Shown piece by piece: positions 1-14,519 of a stretch of 64,000 nucleotides of DNA. This DNA is from Nematostella vectensis (Eukaryota; Cnidaria; Anthozoa; Actiniaria; Edwardsiidae). The first letter of the stretch is position 1. The number at the start of each line of letters is the position of its first letter. The position numbers and the translations under genes were made by a program. The notes beneath the pieces are model-generated. The model was given only the letters and a program-made list of their open reading frames with translations. It was not told where the DNA came from and made no database searches. The stretch spans positions 436,501-500,500 of the forward strand of contig NC_064034.1 in NCBI RefSeq assembly GCF_932526225.1, in the 5' to 3' direction.

Positions 1-273
1 TACTCGGAAAAAAAGGTATATCAATCTATCGAGCGCTATGCTCTATGTTAGAATCTACTTAATCAAGTTATCCAAGGAATCTAGTTAGTTCTTGTGTACA
101 TAAAATATGTACAGGATCCTGAACAAAGCATGAGCACATCAAAGATGCTGAGAGTACATAAAAATGTCCCTATACCTTCTTTTTATGCCATGACACACCA
201 AGAACAGTATAATTAAGTATCGATATTATAATTAAGTATCGATATTTAAAAAAAAAATAAAGGAAAAAAAATA
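1..273. repeat. Partial monomer at left edge
   Basis: This is the right-hand half of a monomer, beginning just after the motif cluster. It carries the 17-nt inverted repeat, the BamHI palindrome, two copies of the 19-bp AT-rich element and the A-rich tract. It corresponds to 4951-5223 at a constant offset of 4950 bp, so the missing left part probably resembled 4659-4950. Confidence 0.9.
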
Positions 274-3200
274 GGCTATCAGCGGGAATCGAACACGGGT
301 CGCTGCGTTAATAGTCAAGTGCCCTCAACGAAAGACTAACGTGGCATTGCTGAAGGGAACTGTAATGAAAATTACTTTTAATACTATTGGTATCGTAAAC
401 TATCCCAAGCAAAGTCACCATCGGACTGGAGGTTACATTCGGGAATTTGTTTTACGAGTGTAACCTCCAAAAGGTTACAATCGATAATTTTTTTTCGGAA
501 TGTAAATTCCAAAAAGTAACATTAGGAAAAATAAAACAGTATACTCGGAAAAAAAAGGTATATCAATCTATCGAGCGCTATGCTCTATGTTAGAATCTAC
601 TTAATCAAGTTATCCAAGGAATCTAGTTAGTTCTTGTGTACATAAAATATGTACAGGATCCTGAACAAAGCATGAGCACATCAAAGATGCTGAGAGTACA
701 TAAAAATGTCCCTATATCTTCTTTTTATGCCATGACACACCAAGAACAGTATAATTAAGTATCGATATTATAATTAAGTATCGATATTTAAAAAGAAATA
801 AAGAAAAAAAAATAGGCTATCAGCGGGAATCGAACCCGGGTCGCTGCGTTAGTAGTCAAGTGCCCGCAACGAAAGACTAACGTGGCATTGCTGAAGGGAA
901 TTGTAATGAAAATTACTTTTAATACTATTGGTATCGTAAACTATCCCAAGCAAAGTCACCATCGGACAGGAGGTTACATTCGGGATAAGCTTCAGGGTTA
1001 CATTCGGGAATTTGTTTTACGAGTGTAACCTCCAAAAGGTTACAATCGATAATTTTTTTTCCGAATGTAAATTCCAAAAAGTAACATTGGGAAAAATAAA
1101 GCAGTATACTCGGAAAAAAAGGTATATCAATCTATCGAGCGCTATGCTCTATGTTTGAATCTACTTAATCAAGTTATCCAAGGAATCTAGTTAGTTCTTG
1201 TGTGCATAAAATATGTACAGGATCCTGAACAAAGCATGAGCACATCAAAGATGCTGAGAGTACATACAAATGTCCCTATACCTTCTTTTTATGTCATGCC
1301 ACACCAAGAACAGTATAATTTAGTATCGATATTTAAAAAAAAAAAATAAAGAAAAAAAATAGGCTATAAGCGGGAATCGAACCCGGGTAGCTGCGTTAGT
1401 AGCCAAGTGCCCGCAACGAAAGACTAACGTGGCATTGCTGAAGGGAATTGTAATGAAAATTACTTTTAATACTATTGGTATCGTAAACTATCCCAAGCAA
1501 AGTCACCATCGGACTGGAGGTTACATTCGGGAAAAGCTTCAGGGTTACATTCGGGAATTTGTTTTACGAGTGTAACCTCCAAAAGGTTACAATCGATAAT
1601 TTTGTTTCCGAATGTAAATTCCAAAAAGTAAAATTAGGAAAAATAAAACAGTATACTCGGAAAAAAAGGTATATCAATCTATCGAGCGCTATGCTCTATG
1701 TTAGAATCTACTTAATCAAGTTATCCAAGGAATCTAGTTAGTTCTTGTGTACATAAAATATGTACAGGATCCTGAACAAAGCATGAGCACATCAAAGATG
1801 CTGAGAGTACATAAAAATGTCCCTATACCTTCTTTTTATGCCATGACACACCAAGAACAGTATAATTAAGTATCGATATTATAATTAAGTATCGATATTT
1901 AAAAAAAAAAAAAAGAAAAAAAATAGGCTATCAGCGGGAATCGAACCCGGGTCGCTGCGTTAATAGTCAAGTGCCCTCAACGAAAGACTAACGTGGCATT
2001 GCTGAAGGGAATTGTAATGAAAATTACTTTTAATACTATTGGTATCGTAAACTATCCCAAGCAAAGTCACCATCGGACTGGAGGTTACATTCGGGAATTT
2101 GTTTTACGAGTGTAACCTCCAAAAGGTTACAATCGATAATTTTTTTTCCGAATGTAAATTCCAAAAAGTAACATTAGGAAAAATAAAACAGAATACTCGG
2201 AAAAAAAAGGTATATCAATCTATCGAGCGCTATGCTCTATGTTAGAATCTACTTAATCAAGTTATCCAAGGAATCTAGTTAGTTCTTGTGTACATAAAAT
2301 ATGTACAGGATCCTGAACAAAGCATGAGCACATCAAAGATGCTGAGAGTACAAAAAAATGTCCCTATACCTTCTTTTTATGCCATGACACACCAAGAACA
2401 GTATAATTAAGTATCGATATTATAATTAAGTATCGATATTTAAAAAGAAATAAAGAAAAAAAATAGGCTATCAGCGGGAATCGAACCCGGGTTGCTGCTT
2501 TAGTAGTCAAGTGCCCGCAACGAAAGACCAACGTGGCATTGCTGAAGGGAATTGTAATGAAAATTACTTTTAATACTATTGGTATCGTAAACTATCCCAA
2601 GCAAAATCACCATCGGACAGGAGGTTACATTCGGGAATTTGTTTTACGAGTGTAACCTCCAAAAGGTTACAATCGATATTTTTTTTTCCAAATGTAAATT
2701 CCAAAAAGTAACATTAGGAAAAATAAAACAGTATACTCGGAAAAAAAGGTATATCAATCTATCAAGCGCTATGCTCTATGTTAGAATCTACTTAATCAAG
2801 TTATCCAAGGAATCTAGTTAGTTCTTGTGTACATAAAATATGTACAGGATCCTGAACAAAGCATGAGCACATCAAAGATGCTGAGAGTACATAAAAATGT
2901 CCCTATACCTTCTTTTTATGCCATGACACACCAAGAACAGTATAATTAAGTATCGATATTATAATTAAGTATCGATATTTTAAAAAAAATAAAGAAAAAA
3001 AAATAGGCTATCAGCGGGAATCGAACCAGGGTCGCTGCGTTAATAGTCAAGTGCCCTCAACGAAAGACTAACGTGGCATTGCTGAAGGGAATTGTAATGA
3101 AAATTACTTTTAATACTATTGGTATCGTAAACTATCCCAAGCAAAGTCACCATCGGACTGGAGGTTACATTCGGGAATTTGTTTTACGAGTGTAACCTCC

Positions 3201-5223
3201 AAAAGGTTACAATCGATAATTTTTTTTCCGAATGTAAATTCCAAAAAGTAACATTAGGAAAAATAAAACAGAATACTCGGAAAAAAAGGTATATCAATCT
3301 ATCGAGCGCTATGCTCTATGTTAGAATCTACTTCATCAAGTTATCCAAGGAATCTAGTTAGTTCTTGTGTACATAAAATATTTACAGGATCCTGAACAAA
3401 GCATGAGCACATCAAAGATGCTGAGAGTACATAAAAATGTCCCTATACCTTCTTTTTATGCCATGACACACCAAGAACAGTATAATTAAGTATCGATATT
3501 ATAATTAAGTATCGATATTTAAAAAGAAATAAAGAAAAAAAATAGGCTATCAGCGGGAATCGAACCCGGGTCGCTGCGTTAGTAGTCAACTGCCCGCAAC
3601 GAAAGACTAACGTGGCATTGCTGAACGGAATTGTAATGAAAATTACTTTTAATACTATTGGTATCGTAAACTATCCCAAGCAAAGTCACCATCGGACATG
3701 AGGTTACATTCGGGATAAGCTTCAGGGTTACATTCGGGAATTTGTTTTACGAGTGTAACCTCCAAAAGGTTACAATCGATCATTTTTTTTCCGAATGTAT
3801 ATTCCAAAAAGTAACATTAGGAAAAATAAAGCAGTATACTCGGAAAAAAAGGTATATCAATCTATCGAGCGCTATGCTCTATGTTAGAATCTACTTAATC
3901 AAGTTATCCAAGGAATCTAGTTAGTTCTTGTGTGCATAAAATATGTACAGGATCCTGAACAAAGCATGAGCACATCAAAGATGCTGAGAGTACATAAAAA
4001 TGTCCCTATACCTTCTTTTTATGTCATGCCACACCAAGAACAGTATAATTAAGTATCGATATTTAAAAAAAAAATAAAGAAAAAAAAAATAGGCTATAAG
4101 CGGGAATCGAACCCGGGTCGCTGCGTTAGTAGTCAAGTGCCCGCAACAAAAGACTAACGTGGCATTGCTGAAGGGAATTGTAATGAAAATTACTTTTAAT
4201 ACTATTGGTATCGTAAACTATCCCAAGCAAAGTCACCATCGGACTGGAGGTTACATTCGGGAAAAGCTTCAGGGTTACATTCGGGAATTTGTTTTACGAG
4301 TGTAACCTCCAAAAGGTTACAATCGATAATTTTGTTTCCGAATGTAAATTCCAAAAAGTAACATTAGGAAAAATAAAACAGTATACTCGGAAAAAAAGGT
4401 ATATCAATCTATCGAGCGCTATGCTCTATGTTAGAATCTACTTAATCAAGTTATCCAAGGAATCTAGTTAGTTCTTGTGTACATAAAATATGTACAGGAT
4501 CCTGAACAAAGCATGAGCACATCAAAGATGCTGAGAGTACATAAAAATGTCCCTATACCTTCTTTTTATGCCATGACACACCAAGAACAGTATAATTAAG
4601 TATCGATATTATAATTAAGTATCGATATTTAAAAAAAAAAAATAAAGAAAAAAAAATAGGCTATCAGCGGGAACCGAACCCGGGTCGCTGCGTTAGTAGT
4701 CAAGTGCCCGCAACGAAAGACTAACGTGGCATTGCTGAAGGGAATTGTAATGAAAATTACTTTTAATACTATTGGTATCGTAAATTATCCCAAGCGAAGT
4801 CACCGTCGGACTGGAGGTTACATTCGGGAAAAGCTTCAGGGTTACGTTCGGGAATTTGTTTTACGAGTGTAACCTCCAAAAGGTTACAATCGATAATTTT
4901 GTTTCCGAATGTAAATTCCAAAAAGTAACATTAGGAAAAATAAAACAGTATACTCGGAAAAAAAGGTATATCAATCTATCGAGCGCTATGCTCTATGTTA
5001 GAATCTACTTAATCAAGTTATCCAAGGAATCTAGTTAGTTCTTGTGTACATAAAATATGTACAGGATCCTGAACAAAGCATGAGCACATCAAAGATGCTG
5101 AGAGTACATAAAAATGTCCCTATACCTTCTTTTTATGCCATGACACACCAAGAACAGTATAATTAAGTATCGATATTATAATTAAGTATCGATATTTAAA
5201 AAAAAAATAAAGGAAAAAAAATA
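274..5223. repeat. Array block I: nine monomers, rich in short forms
   Basis: Monomers begin at 274, 815, 1362, 1926, 2466, 3006, 3545, 4092 and 4659. Those at 274, 1926, 2466 and 3006 lack the 24-bp module. Those at 815 and 3545 are P type, marked by a G-GATAAGCTT junction, CAT-GCC-ACACC and ATTTAGTATC-like variants near their right ends. Those at 1362 and 4092 are Q type (GGCTATAAGC start, ATTTTGTTTCC). The monomer at 274 is X type, marked by GAACACGGG in the B-box region and AACTGTAATG. The opening X-P-Q trio recurs at 5224 and 52307. No gene is present. Confidence 0.85.
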
Positions 5224-6311
5224 GGCTATCAGCGGGAATCGAACACGGGTCGCTGCGTTAATAGTCAAGTGCCCTCAACGAAAGACTAACGTGGCATTGC
5301 TGAAGGGAACTGTAATGAAAATTACTTTTAATACTATTGGTATCGTAAACTATCCCAAGCAAAGTCACCATCGGACTGGAGGTTACATTCGGGAATTTGT
5401 TTTACGAGTGTAACCTCCAAAAGGTTACAATCGATAATTTTTTTTCGGAATGTAAATTCCAAAAAGTAACATTAGGAAAAATAAAACAGTATACTCGGAA
5501 AAAAAAGGTATATCAATCTATCGAGCGCTATGCTCTATGTTAGAATCTACTTAATCAAGTTATCCAAGGAATCTAGTTAGTTCTTGTGTACATAAAATAT
5601 GTACAGGATCCTGAACAAAGCATGAGCACATCAAAGATGCTGAGAGTACATAAAAATGTCCCTATACCTTCTTTTTATGCCATGACACACCAAGAACAGT
5701 ATAATTAAGTATCGATATTATAATTAAGTATCGATATTTAAAAAGAAATAAAGAAAAAAAAATAGGCTATCAGCGGGAATCGAACCCGGGTCGCTGCGTT
5801 AGTAGTCAAGTGCCCGCAACGAAAGACTAACGTGGCATTGCTGAAGGGAATTGTAATGAAAATTACTTTTAATACTATTGGTATCGTAAACTATCCCAAG
5901 CAAAGTCACCATCGGACAGGAGGTTACATTCGGGATAAGCTTCAGGGTTACATTCGGGAATTTGTTTTACGAGTGTAACCTCCAAAAGGTTACAATCGAT
6001 AATTTTTTTTCCGAATGTAAATTCCAAAAAGTAACATTGGGAAAAATAAAGCAGTATACTCGGAAAAAAAGGTATATCAATCTATCGAGCGCTATGCTCT
6101 ATGTTAGAATCTACTTAATCAAGTTATCCAAGGAATCTAGTTAGTTCTTGTGTGCATAAAATATGTACAGGATCCTGAACAAAGCATGAGCACATCAAAG
6201 ATGCTGAGAGTACATAAAAATGTCCCTATACCTTCTTTTTATGTCATGCCACACCAAGAACAGTATAATTTAGTATCGATATTTAAAAAAAAAAAATAAA
6301 GAAAAAAAATA
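5224..6311. repeat. X and P monomers, second copy of a recurring trio start
   Basis: Monomers begin at 5224 (X) and 5765 (P). They match 274 and 815 at an offset of exactly 4950 bp, and 52307 and 52848 at an offset of 47083 bp. Diagnostic variants shared by all three X copies are GAACACGGG, GTGCCCTCAACG, AACTGTAATG and a CGGAATG in place of CCGAATG after the T-run. The shared variants mean the copies descend from one amplified segment. Confidence 0.85.
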
Positions 6312-9300
6312 GGCTATAAGCGGGAATCGAACCCGGGTAGCTGCGTTAGTAGTCAAGTGCCCGCAACGAAAGACTAACGTGGCATTGCTGAAGGGAATTG
6401 TAATGAAAATTACTTTTAATACTATTGGTATCGTAAACAATCCCAAGCAAAGTCACCATCGGACTGGAGGTTACATTCGGGAAAAGCTTCAGGGTTACAT
6501 TCGGGAATTTGTTTTACGAGTGTAACCTCCAAAAGGTTACAATCGATAATTTTGTTTCCGAATGTAAATTCCAAAAAGTAACATTAGGAAAAATAAAACA
6601 GTATACTCGGAAAAAAAGGTATATCAATCTATCGAGCGCTATGCTCTATGTTAGAATCTACTTAATCAAGTTATCCAAGGAATCTAGTTAGTTCTTGTGT
6701 ACATAAAATATGTACAGGATCCTGAACAAAGCATGAGCACATCAAAGATGCTGAGAGTACATAAAAATGTCCCTATACCTTCTTTTTATGTCATGACACA
6801 CCAAGAACAGTATAATTAAGTATCGATATTTAAAAAAAAAATAAAGAAAAAAAAATAGGCTATCAGCGGGAATCGCACCTGGGTCGCTGCGTTAGTAGTC
6901 AAGTGCCCGCAACGAAAGACTAACGTGGCATTGCTGAAGGGAATTGTAATGAAAATTACTTTTAATACTATTGGTATCGTAAACTATCCCAAGCAAAGTC
7001 ACCATCGGACTGGAGGTTACATTCGGGAATTTGTTTTACGAGTGTAACCTTCAAAAGGTTACAATCGATATTTTTTTTCCGAATGTAAACTCCAAAAAGT
7101 AACATTAGGAAAAATAAAACAGTATACTCGGAAAAAAGGGTATATCAATCTATCGAGCGCTATGCTCTATGTTAGAATCTACTTAATCAAGTTATCCAAG
7201 GAATCTAGTTAATTCTTGCGTGCATAAAATATGTACAGGATCCTGAACAAATCATGAGCACATCAAAGATGCTGAGAGTACATAAAAATGTCCCTATACC
7301 TTCTTTTTATGTCATGACACACCAAGAACAGTATAATTAAGTATCGATATTTAAAAAAAAAAATAAAGAAAAAAAAAGGCTATCAGCGGGAATCGAACCC
7401 GGGTCGCTGCGTTAATAGTCAAGTGCCCGCAACGAAAGACTAACGTGGCATTGCTGAAGGGAATTGTAATGAAAATTACTTTTAATACTATTGGTATTGT
7501 AAACTATCCCAAGCAAAGTCACCATCGGACTGGAGGTTACATTCGGGAAAAGCTTCAGGGTTACATTCCGGAATTTGTTTAACGAGTGTAACCTCCAAAA
7601 GGTTACAATCGATAATTTTTTTTCCGAATGTAAATTCCAAAAAGTAACATTAGGAAAATTAAAACAGTATACTCGGAAAAAAAGGTATATCAATCTATCG
7701 AGCGCTATGCTCTATGTTAGAATCTACTTAATCAAGTTATCCAAGGAATCTAGTTAGTTCTTGTGTGCATAAAATATGTACAGGATCCTGAACAAAGCAT
7801 GAGCACATCAAAGATGCTGAGAGTACATAAAAATGTCCCTATACCTTCTTTTTATGTCATGACACACCAAGAACAGTATAATTAAGTATCGATATTATAA
7901 TTAAGTATCGATATTTTAAAAAAAAATAAAGAAAAAAAAATAGGCTATCAGCGGGAATCGAACCCGGGTAGCTGCGTTAATAGTCAAGTGCCCTCAACGA
8001 AAGACTAACGTGGCATTGCTGAAGGGAATTGTAATGAAAATTACTTTTAATACTATTGGTATCGTAAACTATCCCAAGCAAAGTCACCGTCGGACTGGAG
8101 GTTACATTCGGGAAAAGCTTCAGGGTTACGTTCGGGAATTTGTTTTACGAGTGTAACCTCCAAAAGGTTACAATCGATAATTTTTTTTCCGAATGTAAAT
8201 TCCAAAAAGTAACATTAGAAAAAATAAAACAGTATACTCGGAAAAAAAGGTATATCAATCTATCGAGCGCTATGCTATATGTTAGAATCTACTTAATCAA
8301 GTTATCCAAAGAATCTAGTTAGTTCTTGTGTGCATAAAATATGAACAGGATCCTGAACTAAGCATGAGCACATCAAAGATGCTGAAAGTACATAAAAATG
8401 TCCCTATACCTTCTTTTTATGTCATGACACACCAAGAACAGTATAATCAAGTATCGATATTTAAAAAAAAAATAAAGAAAAAAAAATAGGCTATCAGCGG
8501 GAATCGAACCCGGGTCGCTGCGTTAGTAGTCAAGTGCCCGCAACGAAAGACTAACGTGGCATTGCTGAAGGGAATTGTAATGAAAATTACTTTTAATACT
8601 ATTGGTATCGTAAACTATCCCACGTAAAGTCACCATCGGACTGGAGGTTACATTCGGGAAAAGCTTCAGGGTTACATTCGGGAATTTGTTTTACGAGTGT
8701 AACCTCCAAAAGGTTACAATCGATATTTTTTTTTCGAATGTAAATTCCAAAAAGTAACATTAGGAAAAATAAAACAGTATACTCGGAAAAAAGGGTATAT
8801 CAATCTATCGAGCGCTATGCTCTATGTTAGAATCTACTTAATCAAGTTATCCAAGGAATCTAGTTAATTCTTGCGTGCATAAAATATGTACAGGATCCTG
8901 AACAAAGCATGAGCACATCAAAGATGCTGAGAGTACATAAAAATGTCCCTATACCTTCTTTTTATGTCATGACACACCAAGAACAGTATAATTAAGTATC
9001 GATATTTAAAAAAAAAAATAAAGAAAAAAAAAGGCTATCAGCGGGAATCGAACCCGGGTCGCTGCGTTAATAGTCAAGTGCCCGCAACGAAAGACTAACG
9101 TGGCATTGCTGAAGGGAATTGTAATGAAAATTACTTTTAATACTATTGGTATTGTAAACTATCCCAAGCAAAGTCACCATCGGACTGGAGGTTACATTCG
9201 GGAAAAGCTTCAGGGTTACATTCGGGAATTTGTTTTACGAGTGTAACCCCCAAAAGGTTACAATCGATAATTTTTTTTCCGAATGTAAATTCCAAAAAGT

Positions 9301-12300
9301 AACATTAGAAAAATTAAAACAGTATACTCGGAAAAAAAGGTATATCAATCTATCGAGCGCTATGCTCTATGTTAGAATCTACTTAATCAAGTTATCCAAG
9401 GAATCTAGTTAGTTCTTGTGTGCATAAAATATGTACAGGATCCTGAATAAAGCATAAGCACATCAAAGATGCTGAGAGTACATAAAAATGTCCCTATACC
9501 TTCTTTTTATGTCATGACACACCAAGAAAAGTATAATTAAGTATCGATATTTAAAAAAAAAATAAAGAAAAAAAAATAGGCTATCAGCGGGAATCGAACC
9601 CGGGTCGCTGCGTTAGTAGTCAAGTGCCCGCAACGAAAGACTAACGTGGCATTGCTGAAGGAAATTGTAATGAAAATTACTTTTAATACTATTGGTATCG
9701 TAAACTATCCAAAGCAAAGTCACCATCGGACTGGAGGTTACATTCTGGAAAAGCTTCAGGGTTACATTCGGGAATTTGTTTTACGAGTGTAACCTCCAAA
9801 AGGTTACAATCGATATTTTTTTTCCGAATGTAAATTCCAAAAAGTAACATTAGGAAAACTAAAACAGTATACTCGAAAAAAAAGGTATATCAATCTATCG
9901 AGTGCTATGCTCTATGTTAGAATCTACTTAATCAAGTTATCCAAGGAATCTAGTTAGTTCTTGTGTGCATAAAATATGTACAGGATCCTGAACAAAGCAT
10001 GAGCACATCAAAGATGCTGAGAGTACATAAAAATGTCCCTATATCTTCTTTTTATGTCATGACACACCAAGAACAGTATAATTAAGTATCGATATTTAAA
10101 AAAAAAAGAAAGAAAAAAGAAAGGCTATCAGCGGGAGTCGAACCCGGGTCGCTGCGTTAATAGTCAAGTGCCCGCAACGAAAGACTACCGTGGCATTGCT
10201 GAAGGGAATTGTAATGAAAATTACTTTTAATACTATTGGTATCGTAAACTATCCCAAGCAAAGTCACCATCGGACTGGAGGTTACATTCGGGAAAAGCTT
10301 CAGGGTTACATTCGGGAATTTGTTTTACGAGTGTAACCTCCAAAAGGTTACAATCGATAATTTTGTTTCCGAATGTAAATTCCAAAAAGTAACATTAGGA
10401 AAAATAAAACAGTATACTCGGAAAAAAAGGTATATCAATCTATCGAGCGCTATGCTCTATGTTAGAATCTACTTAATCAAGTTATCCAAGGAATCTAGTT
10501 AGTTCTTGTGTACGTAAAATATGTACAGGATCATGAACAAAGCATGAGCACATCAAAGATGCTAAGAGTACATAAAAATGTCGCTATACCTTCTTTTTAT
10601 GCCATGACACACCAAGAACAATATAATTAAGTATCGATATTATAATTAAGTATCGACATTTAAAAAAAAAATAAAGAAAAAAAAATAGGCTATCAGCGGG
10701 AATCGAACCCGGGTCGCTGCGTTAGTAGTCAAGTGCCCGCAACGAAAGACTAACGTGGCATTGCTGAAGGGAATTGTAATGAAAATTACTTTTAATATTA
10801 TTGGTATCGTAAACTATCCCAAGCAAAGTCACCATCGGACTGGAGGTTACATTTGGGAAAAGCTTCAGGGTTACATTCGGGAATTTGTTTTACGAGTGTA
10901 ACCTCCAAAAGGTTACAATCGATAATTTTTTTTTCCGAATGTAAATTCCAAAAAGTAACATTAGGAAAAATAAAACAGTATACTCAGAAAAAAAGGTATA
11001 TCAATCTATCGAGCGCTATGCTCTATGTTAGAATCTGCTTAATCAAGTTATCCAAGGAATCTAGTTAGTTCTTGTGTGCATAAAATATGAACAGGATCCT
11101 GAACAAAGCATGAGCACATTAAAGATGCTGAGAGTACATAAAAATGTCCCTATTCCTTCTTTTCATGTCATGACACACCAAGAACAGTATAATTAAGTAT
11201 CGATATTAAGAAAAAAAAAGAAAAAAAATAGGCTATCAGCGGGAATCGAACCCGGGTCACTGCGTTAGTAGTCAAGTGCCCGCAACGAAAGACTAACGTG
11301 GCATTGCTGGAGGAAATTGTAATGAAAATTACTTTTATACTATTGGTATCGTAAACTATCCCAAGTAAAGTCACCATCGGACTGGAGGTTACATTCGGGA
11401 AAAGCTTCAGGGTTACATTCGGGAATTTGTTTTACGAGTGTAACCTCCAAAAGGTTACAATCGATATTTTTTTTCCGAATGTAAATTCCAAAAAGTAACA
11501 TTAGGAAAAATAAAACAGTATACTCGGAAAAAAGGGTATATCAATCTATCGAGCGCTATGCTCTATGTTAGAATCTACTTAATCAAGTTATCCAAGGAAT
11601 CTAGTTAGTTCTTGTGTGCATAAAATATGTACAGGATCCTGAATAAAGCATGAGCACATCAAAGATGCTGAGAGTACATAAAAATGTCCCTAAACCTTCT
11701 TTTTATGTCATGACACACCAAGAACAGTATAATTAAGTATCGATATTTAAAAAAAAATAAAGAAAACAAAAAGGGCTATCAGCGGGAATCGAACCCGGGT
11801 CGCTGCGTTAGTAGTCAAGTGCCCGCAACGAAAGACTAACGTGGCATTGCTGAAGGGAATTGTAATGAAAATTACTTTTAATACTATTGGTATCGTAAAC
11901 TATCCCAAGCAAAGTCACCATCGGACAGGAGGTTACATTCGGGATAAGCTTCAGGGTTACATTCGGGAATTTGTTTTACGAGTGTAACCTCCAAAAGGTT
12001 ACAATCGATAATTTTTTTTCCGAATGTAAATTCCAAAAAGTAACATTGGGAAAAATAAAGCAGTATACTCGGAAAAAAAGGTATATCAATCTATCGAGCG
12101 CTATGCTCTATGTTAGAATCTACTTAATCAAGTTATCCAAGGAATCTAGTTAGTTCTTGTGTGCATAAAATATGTACAGGATCCTGAACAAAGCATGAGC
12201 ACATCAAAGATGCTGAGAGTACATAAAAATGTCCCTATACCTTCTTTTTATGTCATGCCACACCAAGAACAGTATAATTTAGTATCGATATTTAAAAAAA

Positions 12301-12320
12301 AAAAATAAAGAAAAAAAATA
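6312..12320. repeat. 11-monomer higher-order repeat, 6,009 bp
   Basis: Monomers begin at 6312 (Q), 6858 (A1-like), 7378 (A2), 7943 (B1/B2 hybrid), 8489 (C1), 9033 (C2), 9579 (D), 10123 (E), 10688 (R), 11231 (S) and 11774 (P). The order matches the 12-mer at 53395-59965 except that B1 and B2 are fused into one monomer, which accounts for the loss of about 560 bp. Markers used include GTTTAACGAG in A2, CGAAGTCACCGTCGG in B2, CCCACGTAAAG in C1, AACCCCCAAAA in C2, TATCCAAAGC in D, GGGAGTCGAACC in E, CATTTGGG in R, and GGGTCACTGCG with TGGAGGAAATTG in S. Confidence 0.85.
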
Positions 12321-14519
12321 GGCTATAAGCGGGAATCGAACCCGGGTAGCTGCGTTAGTAGTCAAGTGCCCGCAACGAAAGACTAACGTGGCATTGCTGA
12401 AGGGAATTGTAATGAAAATTACTTTTAATACTATTGGTATCGTAAACTATCCCAAGCAAAGTCACCATCGGACTGGAGGTTACATTCGGGAAAAGCTTCA
12501 GGGTTACATTCGGGAATTTGTTTTACGAGTGTAACCTCCAAAAGGTTACAATCGATAATTTTGTTTCCGAATGTAAATTCCAAAAAGTAACATTAGGAAA
12601 AATAAAACAGTATACTCGGAAAAAAAGGTATATCAATCTATCGAGCGCTATGCTCTATGTTAGAATCTGCTTAATCAAGTTATCCAAGGAATCTAGTTAG
12701 TTCTTGTGTGCATAAAATATGAACAGGATCCTGAACAAAGCATGAGCACATTAAAGATGCTGAGAGTACATAAAAATGTCGCTATACCTTTTTTCTATGC
12801 CATGACACACCAAGAACAATATAATTAAGTATCGATATTATAATTAAGTATCGACATTTAAAAAAAAAATAAAGAAAAAAAAATAGGCTATCAGCGGGAA
12901 TCGAACCCGGGTCGCTGCGTTAGTAGTCAAGTGCCCGCAACGAAAGACTAACGTGGCATTGCTGAAGGGAATTGTAATGAAAATTACTTTTAATATTATT
13001 GGTATCGTAAACTATCCCAAGCAAAGTCACCATCGGACTGGAGGTTACATTTGGGAAAAGCTTCAGGGTTACATTCGGGAATTTGTTTTACGAGTGTAAC
13101 CTCCAAAAGGTTACAATCGATAATTTTTTTTTCCGAATGTAAATTCCAAAAAGTAACATTAGGAAAAATAAAACAGTATACTCAGAAAAAAAGGTATATC
13201 AATCTATCGAGCGCTATGCTCTATGTTAGAATCTGCTTAATCAAGTTATCCAAGGAATCTAGTTAGTTCTTGTGTGCATAAAATATGTACAGGATCCTGA
13301 ACAAAGCATGAGCACATTAAAGATGCTGAGAGTACATAAAAATGTCCCTATTCCTTCTTTTCATGTCATGACACACCAAGAACAGTATAATTAAGTATCG
13401 ATATTAAGAAAAAAAAAAGAAAAAAAATAGGCTATCAGCGGGAATCGAACCCGGGTCACTGCGTTAGTAGTCAAGTGCCCGCAACGAAAGACTAACGTGG
13501 CATTGCTGGAGGAAATTGTAATAAAAATTACTTTTATACTATTGGTATCGTAAACTATCCCAAGTAAAGTCACCATCGGACTGGAGGTTACATTCGGGAA
13601 AAGCTTCAGGGTTACATTCGGGAATTTGTTTTACGAGTGTAACCTCCAAAAGGTTACAATCGATATTTTTTTTCCGAATGTAAATTCCAAAAAGTAACAT
13701 TAGGAAAAATAAAACAGTATACTCGGAAAAAAGGGTATATCAATCTATCGAGCGCTATGCTCTATGTTAGAATCTACTTAATCAAGTTATCCAAGGAATC
13801 TAGTTAGTTCTTGTGTGCATAAAATATGTACAGGATCCTGAATAAAGCATGAGCACATCAAAGATGCTGAGAGTACATAAAAATGTCCCTAAACCTTCTT
13901 TTTATGTCATGACACACCAAGAACAGTATAATTAAGTATCGATATTTAAAAAAAAATAAAGAAAACAAAAAGGGCTATCAGCGGGAATCGAACCCGGGTC
14001 GCTGCGTTAGTAGTCAAGTGCCCGCAACGAAAGACTAACGTGGCATTGCTGAAGGGAATTGTAATGAAAATTACTTTTAATACTATTGGTATCGTAAACT
14101 ATCCCAAGCAAAGTCACCATCGGACAGGAGGTTACATTCGGGATAAGCTTCAGGGTTACATTCGGGAATTTGTTTTACGAGTGTAACCTCCAAAAGGTTA
14201 CAATCGATAATTTTTTTTCCGAATGTAAATTCCAAAAAGTAACATTGGGAAAAATAAAGCAGTATACTCGGAAAAAAAGGTATATCAATCTATCGAGCGC
14301 TATGCTCTATGTTAGAATCTACTTAATCAAGTTATCCAAGAAATCTAGTTAGTTCTTGTGTGCATAAAATATGTACAGGATCCTGAACAAAGCATGAGCA
14401 CATCAAAGATGCTGAGAGTACATAAAAATGTCCCTATACCTTCTTTTTATGTCATGCCACACCAAGAACAGTATAATTTAGTATCGATATTTAAAAAAAA
14501 AAAATAAAGAAAAAAAATA
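12321..14519. repeat. 4-monomer higher-order repeat (Q-R-S-P), 2,199 bp
   Basis: Monomers begin at 12321 (Q), 12886 (R), 13430 (S) and 13973 (P), with lengths 565, 544, 543 and 547 bp. The Q monomer is chimeric. Its left part is ordinary Q (GGCTATAAGC, ATTTTGTTTCC). Around 12665-12745 it reads like R (CTGCTTAATC, AATATGAACAGG, CACATTAAAG). Its end, about 12780-12865, reads like E (GTCGCTATACC, ACAATATAATT, ATCGACATTT). The same 4-mer recurs at 17801 and 59966, so this chimera was made once and then amplified. Confidence 0.88.

Noticed and set aside
1559-1741. 60-codon plus-strand open frame recurring in most monomers
   Set aside because: It starts at TTG rather than ATG, spans the motif cluster and spacer, and is broken by T-run length changes in many neighbouring monomers. 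It recurs only because the monomers are similar; there is no recognisable domain.
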